Of a stretch of 64,000 bases of DNA, positions 58,844 through 64,000 are shown one piece after another. Source of the stretch: Winslowiella arboricola (GTDB lineage Bacteria > Pseudomonadota > Gammaproteobacteria > Enterobacterales > Enterobacteriaceae). The DNA lies in the NCBI RefSeq assembly GCF_025527015.1, contig NZ_JAODIM010000043.1:62001-126000 (forward strand), read 5' to 3'. The translations under genes and the position numbers were made by a program. How positions within the stretch are numbered: the first letter of the stretch is position 1; each line of letters begins with the position of its first letter. A model generated the notes under the pieces. The model saw only the letters and a list, made by a program, of their open reading frames with translations, made no database searches and was not told the DNA's origin.

Positions 58844-58877
58844 AAAGCCCCGAACTGCGGCAAACAGTCGGGGCTTT
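58844..58877 (+). terminator. Terminator after the second AlpA-like gene
   Basis: A 10-bp stem aaagccccga/tcggggcttt (14-nt loop), followed by TCT. It falls inside the longer reading frame of the replication gene, which argues that the true start of that gene is downstream, at 58939. Confidence 0.75.
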
Positions 58878-58938
58878 TCTAATTCTTCGCGGCGCAATTG
58901 CGAAGCTTTCACAGAACAAAAAACATGAGTATTTAACG

Positions 58939-60471
58939 ATGAAAAACCCTCACGCTTTACAGAATAGTTTAAAAGATGAACGCGCCGATTGCAACGTTCA
59001 TGACATTTCAGACGCAGTTAAAAGCATCAAACTTCGCCAAAATGCAAAGAAAATCGCCGAACAGAAAGATACTAATAAGTATCTGCAGGAGTTAAGGGCG
59101 GAAGATATTTGGCTGGCCGCCCTTGAGCACCAGCCCGGCAGCATCTTCGAAATCATCAAAGATCACCCGATCGCCACGTTTATCCAGCAGGTGGCGTCAT
59201 CCCGGCAGGTTGTCCTGGATAGCACCACGCTGGTGGGACTGAGTATGCTTTCCAGTGCCACAGGGATGGCGTTTAATTGTAAGCGACCAGGCGCATCCGT
59301 TTTACCCACTGGGCTCTATGCTGTCGCAGCGCAGCCTCCGGGCGCAAGGAAATCAGCGGTAATCAGCGCGTTCGCAGAAGCGCTATTCGGCGCACTGATC
59401 AATCGTAATGCCGCGCTGAAAGAAGAAATTATTAATAGCGACGATGACATAGTGGTTAATGCGGCGCGCGATAAGTTATTCCGTCCGTTCGTCAGCGACG
59501 CGACCGCCGAATCGGTGGAAGAGCACGTGCTACGAGCAACTGAGGGGTTCTTTGCCGTTCAGACAGACGAGCAGACGATGCTGGACACACTCTTTCGCCG
59601 TAAACATGAAGGCTCAACCGGCGAGCCGCCCAGCTTCCTGACGCAAGGCTTTGAAGGCGGCTATGTCTGTTCCAGCCGCGTTACGCGCAAAGGATTCTCC
59701 GGGAACGCCCACGGTGCCATGACTGTATTTGCGCAAGAAGGCGCCATTGATACCGTCCTCAATGCCGGCGTTACCGTGAGAGGGACGGTGCAACTGCTGG
59801 AGGAAAGTACCAACGTTGGATTCCGCAAAAGGCCAACTGCAGAAAGCCGGTACTGCGATCCTGCAGCATGGGAAAAGATGGGGGATCGCCTTCTCGCTCG
59901 GTTACCGGCAGAACGTGGTTTAAAGCGTCTCCACACCCTGAAAGTGTGCGGCGCTGGTAACGAACTGCTGGACGACTTTACGTACTTACTTGAACCCCTG
60001 GTATTGCCGGGGCAGCGCTTCTCGAGCGAGGAAATCCAGCTTAGCGCGCTAAATGCGCCAGTGGTGGCCACAAAAATCAGCGCCGTGCTGCATGCTGCAC
60101 GCCACTTGCTGGCATGCGACGATGTGCCAACTGATATCGGGCTGGATGATATCGAGCTGGGCATCCTGCTTTCGGGGAAGCTACTGGACGTGAAAGAGCG
60201 CCTTTTACTATCTAGGGGCCTTATGGGCGGCGACAACGCCGAGAAAGACGCGGTGCTGGCCTTCCTGGGTAAGCAGCCTGGCTTTGCATTCCCAGCAAGT
60301 GAAGCCGTTCGCCGGCTGCGAAACATATCGCCTTTTCGTTCTGCAGGTCCGGGCGGTTCGCGTCAGACAACTTCGGCGATCAACGATGTTCTTCGGCAAC
60401 TCGTGGTCGCTGGGGTCATCGGCGGAGATACGGACGGTGCCCGACTAAAGACTATCCGACTCAACCGTTAA
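58939..60471 (+). CDS. DUF3987/YfjI-type replication or primase-helicase protein
   Basis: A 510-aa (from 58939) protein of the DUF3987/YfjI type found in mobile elements. A P-loop-like segment AAQPPGARKSAV lies at about residues 130-141, and a C-terminal winged-helix region (about 440-510) follows. I infer that it is the element's replication initiator, because an iteron-like array follows its stop. The frame is open back to 58825 (ATGA overlap with the previous gene), but that stretch runs through a terminator hairpin, so I start at MKNPHALQNS; its ribosome site is weak. Confidence 0.75.
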   Translation: MKNPHALQNSLKDERADCNVHDISDAVKSIKLRQNAKKIAEQKDTNKYLQELRAEDIWLAALEHQPGSIFEIIKDHPIATFIQQVASSRQVVLDSTTLVGLSMLSSATGMAFNCKRPGASVLPTGLYAVAAQPPGARKSAVISAFAEALFGALINRNAALKEEIINSDDDIVVNAARDKLFRPFVSDATAESVEEHVLRATEGFFAVQTDEQTMLDTLFRRKHEGSTGEPPSFLTQGFEGGYVCSSRVTRKGFSGNAHGAMTVFAQEGAIDTVLNAGVTVRGTVQLLEESTNVGFRKRPTAESRYCDPAAWEKMGDRLLARLPAERGLKRLHTLKVCGAGNELLDDFTYLLEPLVLPGQRFSSEEIQLSALNAPVVATKISAVLHAARHLLACDDVPTDIGLDDIELGILLSGKLLDVKERLLLSRGLMGGDNAEKDAVLAFLGKQPGFAFPASEAVRRLRNISPFRSAGPGGSRQTTSAINDVLRQLVVAGVIGGDTDGARLKTIRLNR

Positions 60472-60477
60472 AAATCC

Positions 60478-60498
60478 AAAGCGCCCATGTGGCGCTTT
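60478..60498 (+). terminator. Terminator of the replication gene
   Basis: An 8-bp stem aaagcgcc/ggcgcttt with a 5-nt loop followed by a long T run. Starts 7 bp after the stop codon. Confidence 0.9.
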
Positions 60499-60564
60499 TT
60501 TTTTGCAATTATCCGTATGGAGGTGATTACCCGCAGTTAATGCTGAAACATTTGGAAATATAAA

Positions 60565-60883
60565 ATGGTCCACTTTCGTGCCAAATGGTCCACAGTTAGC
60601 ACGAATTTTTTTAATTTAAAATTAACTACTTATAGAAAATGGTCCAGATCGTGCCAGTAGACACCCCCATGGATAGGGATCTGCCGTCCACGTCGTGCTA
60701 AAACTGGCCCCTCTATAAATATATATTTTATAATATATATATATTAATCAGCGGCTTGGGGCTTTCTTTTGCTCGGATGGCTGGACCATCTCGCACGATT
60801 TGGCCCAAAATCAAAGAAATCCAGCAACGGCAAGGCCTTGCGATCGTGCAACCACTGGACCATGCAGAACGGATTTGGACCAT
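60565..60883. other. Candidate replication origin (iterons around an AT-rich core)
   Basis: ATGGTCCA occurs on the plus strand at 60565, 60585 and 60639 (plus GTCCA at 60686) and as its complement TGGACCAT at 60782, 60856 and 60876. CGTGC or GCACG lies within 3-6 bp of each except the last. The two orientations flank an AT-only block (60713-60747 approximately, tataaatatatat and so on). Iterons next to a DNA-unwinding element, just after a replication gene, are the normal build of a satellite or plasmid origin. Confidence 0.75.
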
Positions 60884-60893
60884 TTCTAGCGTC

Positions 60894-60931
60894 ACGTTGC
60901 GTTACTTAACGTACAGCTGCGTACGCAACGT
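60894..60931. repeat. Inverted repeat next to the candidate origin
   Basis: Arms acgttgcgt (60894-60902) and acgcaacgt (60923-60931) with a 20-bp spacer that contains gtac-type palindromes. It is just after the last iteron and may be part of the origin. Confidence 0.5.
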
Positions 60932-61104
60932 ATCCTCCCGTCGCTGGTAAACGGCATTACAGGTAATCGGCCATTTAAATCAGCCACCAGCCACGGCAGA
61001 CCCAAGCTTTTCGCGCTGGTGGATCGTTAGCGCATCCCTCATTCAAAGCGTTTACGTAATCAGATAATCCTCGGCGTTCCGATTTATAGCCCTACCTAAA
61101 ATGC

Positions 61105-61133
61105 GTCAAACCTATAATAGGGTTGACCTATAT
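61105..61133 (-). promoter_or_regulatory. 13-mer site C upstream of the small-gene block
   Basis: The 13-mer ATATAGGTCAACC on the minus strand (61121-61133). The neighbouring GTCAAACC (61105-61112) makes an imperfect dyad with GGGTTGAC (61120-61127) around TATAATA, a possible -10 element. It lies 102 bp before ATG 61235. Confidence 0.65.
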
Positions 61134-61234
61134 ATTATTGATTTTCAAGCTTATTTTTATTGACTGCAGGATCCTTCGGGCATATCGTTAGCGCATGAAT
61201 TAACCGATTCTGACCACCAAGCAGGCAGGCACCG

Positions 61235-61552
61235 ATGCGACAACCACATTTAAATCTCACTCGCGCACAGCAGGAAAAGCTGTCCGAACTTGGCGCGCAA
61301 ATCGCGTGCATGGTTGGTGGCTTTGCTCCGACACATCACGCCCTTGGCCGCGAAGTTTTCGATCTCGGGTTAAAAGTGCTGGAAGCGCGTCTGTCCACTG
61401 GTGAGGCGACATATGGTTCGGACGGTTACGAATTGCTTATTGGCGAAGCACAGGCGCATGCCTCAATGCCACAGGCTGCTCTGTCACCGTTAGCGCTCGA
61501 GCAGGTACACGCCACACTGCGTGCAGCCCTGCGTCCGGATGCAGCGGCATGA
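61235..61552 (+). CDS. Hypothetical protein (105 aa), first of the small-gene block
   Basis: I do not recognise this protein (MRQPHLNLTRAQQEKLSELG). It is mostly helical by composition and lacks a signal or membrane segment. It begins a block of four overlapping small genes; the next gene starts with a 4-bp ATGA overlap. Preceded by site C at 102 bp. Probably belongs to the late or structural unit of the element by position, but no function can be given. Confidence 0.65.
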   Translation: MRQPHLNLTRAQQEKLSELGAQIACMVGGFAPTHHALGREVFDLGLKVLEARLSTGEATYGSDGYELLIGEAQAHASMPQAALSPLALEQVHATLRAALRPDAAA

Positions 61553-61863
61553 GTAACATGGCGCAACGTGAATTGCTGGAACGTGGTGTTCGCCGTGCAG
61601 CTCTGCTGTGGGCGGGCAAGCAGACTGCTAATTACCAACAGCTCTATGTTGCTACTGGGTTAACAGAGGCGCAGGCCCACCAGCGAGCGCTTACGCTGAC
61701 GGACCAAACGGCCATCATTATGGCTCATAAGTTTACAGAAGCCGCTGACCGTGATGCTTGGGCACTATCCCGGATGCACGGCATGGAGATGGATGAGGCG
61801 CACGCCCTCCTATTACGGCATGCGATTAACGTACTCAAGAGGGGTTCGACCGATGGGCAATAG
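61549..61863 (+). CDS. Hypothetical protein (104 aa)
   Basis: Unrecognised, helix-rich protein (MSNMAQRELLERGVRRAALL). It overlaps the preceding stop by 4 bp and the next start by 11 bp, so it is translated with them. Contains a short histidine- and methionine-rich part near its C-terminus (SRMHGMEMDEAHALLLRHA). No function assigned. Confidence 0.6.
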   Translation: MSNMAQRELLERGVRRAALLWAGKQTANYQQLYVATGLTEAQAHQRALTLTDQTAIIMAHKFTEAADRDAWALSRMHGMEMDEAHALLLRHAINVLKRGSTDGQ

Positions 61864-62068
61864 AGATCAACTGCTGGCGTCGATGGGGCGTAATGCTGCC
61901 GACCCGGTGAGTCACGGCAACATGGTTGACCTGGTCTTGGTCATGGCCGATGCGGTACGTGCCAAGAGCATCGATGACGACGGCGAACTGCTTGAATTGC
62001 TGGGCGACCTGAGTAGCCGCATCACTCGTATCGAAGAGCGGCTGGATAAACTGGAGCAGCAGTCGTGA
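61853..62068 (+). CDS. Small coiled-coil hypothetical protein (71 aa)
   Basis: Unrecognised. The C-terminal third (LLELLGDLSSRITRIEERLD) is an obvious amphipathic coiled coil, so it probably oligomerises. ATG 61853 is chosen because a purine-rich GAGGGG lies upstream; the frame continues upstream but overlaps the previous gene fully. It overlaps both neighbours. Confidence 0.55.
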   Translation: MGNRDQLLASMGRNAADPVSHGNMVDLVLVMADAVRAKSIDDDGELLELLGDLSSRITRIEERLDKLEQQS

Positions 62069-62415
62069 TCAAGGCCGCGTCGCCGTCACTCGAAGAGCTG
62101 CAGGAGCGTGCTGAGACACCGGCAGGCTTCAGTTGGGTGCAGGCGCGTGAATGGGGCGCTGAGCGTTTCGAGGAAGCGCTGTTGTCTCAACAGCCCGAAT
62201 TTCAGGGCAAGTTTGCGCTGACAGGCCGCTTGGCGGTACTAGAGCTTCGCAACCGTGTGATGCAGCGCGATGCCTGTAGTGATGGTGTGGCCAGTCTTAA
62301 GGCACATCGGCTACTGCTGCCGGCGCTGATGAGACTGCCTGCAACGACGTCGCGAGACGTGCTGTGGCAGGCGCTGCGGCGTCTGATGGATGCGGCTGGA
62401 TACCCCTCGGCTTGA
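62065..62415 (+). CDS. Hypothetical protein (116 aa), GTG start
   Basis: Unrecognised, opening MIKAASPSLEELQERAETPA. GTG 62065 overlaps the previous stop by 4 bp and has GGAG upstream. It ends the block of four small genes; in phage islands such genes upstream of the capsid module are often scaffolding, host-takeover or regulatory, but nothing in the sequence decides this. Confidence 0.6.
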   Translation: MIKAASPSLEELQERAETPAGFSWVQAREWGAERFEEALLSQQPEFQGKFALTGRLAVLELRNRVMQRDACSDGVASLKAHRLLLPALMRLPATTSRDVLWQALRRLMDAAGYPSA

Positions 62416-62552
62416 TGCCCAGAGGGGCCGGGGGTGGTGGTGAACTCAAGCGGATCAAACTCCAGAAACCACCCTCACCCTCAGCGCGAGTTATTTTCGC
62501 GAATCTTGGCCCAAAGTTTCACCGTGTTTTTAGTGCAATAACGAGGTTTTAA
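62416..62552. other. Gene-free strip before the terminase-small-like gene
   Basis: 137 bp with two small inverted repeats: gggtggt (62432-62438) with accaccc (62468-62474), and cgcga (62485-62489) with tcgcg (62497-62501). Cos or pac sites often sit just before the terminase small gene, so this is a place to look; the evidence is positional only. Confidence 0.3.
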
Positions 62553-63092
62553 ATGGCTACCGCTCATCAAAAACGTGAACTGTTATGCCAGGCGCTGGCA
62601 AAGGGTGCGTCAGCGGTAGATGCAGCTATCGCAGCAGGGTACAGCACTTCCACCGCGGCGATAAAAGGGCCTCAGATGGCAAGAAATCCGGATGTGCTCG
62701 CGCGGGTAGCTGCATTGACAGGAAAGACAGCCACGTTGGCTAAAAATCAGATCGATAAGCAGTCTGGAGGCACAAAAAAGCCACGCACCACCCGGGAGAA
62801 AGTGACGCCGGCTATTACGGTTGCCGAAGAACTCCCAAAAAATCCGGCGCTCTTTATTGCCGCCGTTATGGCCGGGAGCGTGGTGTGCACTGATCTGCAG
62901 TTCCGCGCCGCACAGGTACTGCTGCCGTTTGTGGCCGCTCGATTGAAGAACCATGTAATTGCTGGCGGCAAGCGTCTGGCCACCGGTGGATTGACCGTTG
63001 ACGATGACGGCGGCGCGCAGAACACATCCGATCCGGAAGAAGCAGAAGCTCGACGGGTTTTAAAAGAACTCGGCGTGAGTTGGGACGATTGA
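62553..63092 (+). CDS. Terminase small subunit-like protein
   Basis: A 179-aa protein. The N-terminal region (KRELLCQALAKGASAVDAAI, then AAGYSTSTAAIKGPQMARNP) is the helix-turn-helix, repeated-copy pattern of phage terminase small subunits, which recognise the packaging site. The C-terminal half (TGGLTVDDDGGAQNTSDPEE) is acidic. ATG 62553 follows ACGAGGTTTTAA. No large terminase follows at once; the capsid gene does. If it packages for a satellite it may redirect a helper's large subunit. Homology is judged by eye. Confidence 0.6.
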   Translation: MATAHQKRELLCQALAKGASAVDAAIAAGYSTSTAAIKGPQMARNPDVLARVAALTGKTATLAKNQIDKQSGGTKKPRTTREKVTPAITVAEELPKNPALFIAAVMAGSVVCTDLQFRAAQVLLPFVAARLKNHVIAGGKRLATGGLTVDDDGGAQNTSDPEEAEARRVLKELGVSWDD

Positions 63093-63180
63093 TTTTTTAA
63101 TGCTGGTGCGTCGCGCCAGCACCACAACCTAAGCAGTGTAAACCGCGCGGACGGCTGCTGAACAAGAGGCAATAAAACTA

Positions 63181-64000
63181 TGAAAGCTGATGTAGCAATG
63201 CGCGCCCAAGCGGGTATCCGCGGATTAAAATTCCTGGCTCAGAACTCTGTTTCAGACGCCGATATCGCGCTGGCCCACGATAAGTCAGTGCAGATTTTTG
63301 TGCAAAAAGCTTTGGTGGGCGCATCCAGTACCGGCGATTTACCGCCACAGGGTGCTGATCCGGTAGCAGTGAACCTCGCGGCCGCATTAGTTGCAGAGAG
63401 TTTGGTACCTGCATTAATCACGGCGGGTGCATCTGTACAGCCAGTGGGCACTCTGGTAACAGGCATCGCTGCCGTTGGCGCATCGTGGGTCGCAGAGGGC
63501 CAGCAGACGCCGGTTACCCGACTGAATAATCAGGCCGCAGACCGTCTGCAACCGCGGAAAATCAGCGCGATCGCTGTTGTAAGTGACGAGACGGCACGTC
63601 TGACAACGGCTGCAAGCAACGATGCTTTAGCGCAAACCCTCGCTGATTCTACCACCCTCCAGTTAGACAAAAGCATGCTGGATACCGGCACAGCAACGCA
63701 GGCTCGCCCGCAGGGGCTGCTGGTGGGAGCTACACAAGCCGCAACCAACACGGTCGCAGGTGTTCTCGCCGCACACGCTGAAAAGAACGCACTGCGGGGC
63801 ACCGTGCTGGTTATGGATCCGACTTCCGCAACTACGTTTTTTGAGCAGTTGAGCGATATCGGTAGCAGCCTCGCACGTCTTGGTGTCGCGCTACACGTCA
63901 CATCGGCCGACCTCAATGGTCAGCTGGTGGCTATTAATGCTCGTCGCCTGGTTCTGTCTGAGCCAACCACAACCTCAGATAGCGGCAAGTCGGCATCCGT
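63181..64000 (+). CDS. Phage major capsid protein, HK97-fold type (partial)
   Basis: The frame is open from ATG 63181 to the window edge (273 codons) and has no stop, so the 3' end lies outside. The sequence resembles HK97-family capsids: VGTLVTGIAAVGASWVAEGQ, the P-domain-like PRKISAIAVVSDETARLTTA and the dyad of small residues that precedes QARPQGLLVG. The first 50 residues are short, without a long scaffolding domain. It begins 89 bp after the terminase-like gene. Assigned from pattern only. Confidence 0.7.

Larger units (their letters stand above)
55823..64000 (+). mobile_element. Integrated phage satellite or prophage, left part (candidate capsid-forming island)
   Basis: From just after oppF to the right edge the genes are phage-like: integrase, AlpA-type regulators, replication protein, origin-like repeats, small overlapping genes, terminase-small-like gene and capsid. 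Base and codon use is uneven (AT-rich regulators next to GC-rich cargo). The left end is placed by the last host feature (R5) and is only approximate; the attachment core was not identified, and the right end is outside the window. The order resembles capsid-forming phage-inducible islands; an ordinary prophage is not excluded. Confidence 0.8.

Noticed and set aside
60756-60950. 64-codon frame across the origin-like region
   Set aside because: It runs through the iterons and the adjacent inverted repeat, with no ribosome site; a coincidence of the repeats.
62364-62552. 62-codon frame between the small-gene block and the terminase-like gene
   Set aside because: It overlaps the previous gene in another frame, is low-complexity (GAGGGG) and has no ribosome site.

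Overview
This window is a 64 kb stretch of an enterobacterial chromosome (mean composition and codon use of Enterobacterales). Nearly every housekeeping protein has a close Escherichia coli counterpart of almost identical length. The gene order (rnd beside minEDC, a galU-ugd-uge trio between rssB and hns, no selD between ydjA and topB) points to the Erwiniaceae (Pantoea, Erwinia, Mixta) or a near relative. The genus is an inference.

Layout. 1-9.6 kb: the 3' end of rnd, the minCDE division-site operon (minus), ycgL, a lipoprotein lytic transglycosylase, ycgM, ycgN, dsbB, nhaB, fadR and the SpoVR-like ycgB. 10-17.7 kb: dadAX (D-alanine catabolism, with a CRP-type site), an MFS drug exporter, an orphan sugar-phosphate transferase, a small unknown, the antiporter cvrA (apparent TTG start) and a coiled-coil membrane protein with 33-bp internal repeats. 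18-30 kb: the yeaGH kinase operon with a good sigma-54 promoter, mipA, yeaE, yeaD, gapA, msrB-yeaC, and sppA-ansA-pncA. 30-37 kb: ydjA, topB with a DUF1496 gene, xthA, two tRNA-Tyr genes, purU, ychJ. 36-48 kb: rssAB, galU-ugd-uge (UDP-glucose to UDP-glucuronate to UDP-galacturonate), hns, tdk, adhE, ychE. 48-55.8 kb: the oligopeptide permease cluster with two tandem oppA genes followed by oppBCDF. The second oppA, which is the canonical one, is broken by an exact 19-bp tandem duplication.

55.8-64 kb is a horizontally acquired element that runs off the right edge: tyrosine integrase, AlpA-type regulator, a VOC-family cargo gene, a DUF1508 gene on the other strand, a second AlpA-like protein, a DUF3987-type replication protein, a gene-free region built like an iteron replication origin, four small overlapping unknown genes, a terminase-small-subunit-like gene and the start of an HK97-type major capsid gene. 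Integrase, AlpA, replication protein, origin and then capsid genes resembles a capsid-forming phage-inducible island (phage satellite) more than an ordinary prophage. An exact 13-mer occurs 85-102 bp upstream of three of its transcription units, which suggests a private regulon.

Other signals found by reading: a family of GC-rich palindromes in five intergenic spacers, a cluster of TTGTGC motifs upstream of opp, and long perfect inverted repeats beside the MFS gene and beside purU. No CRISPR array, insertion sequence or rRNA gene was seen.
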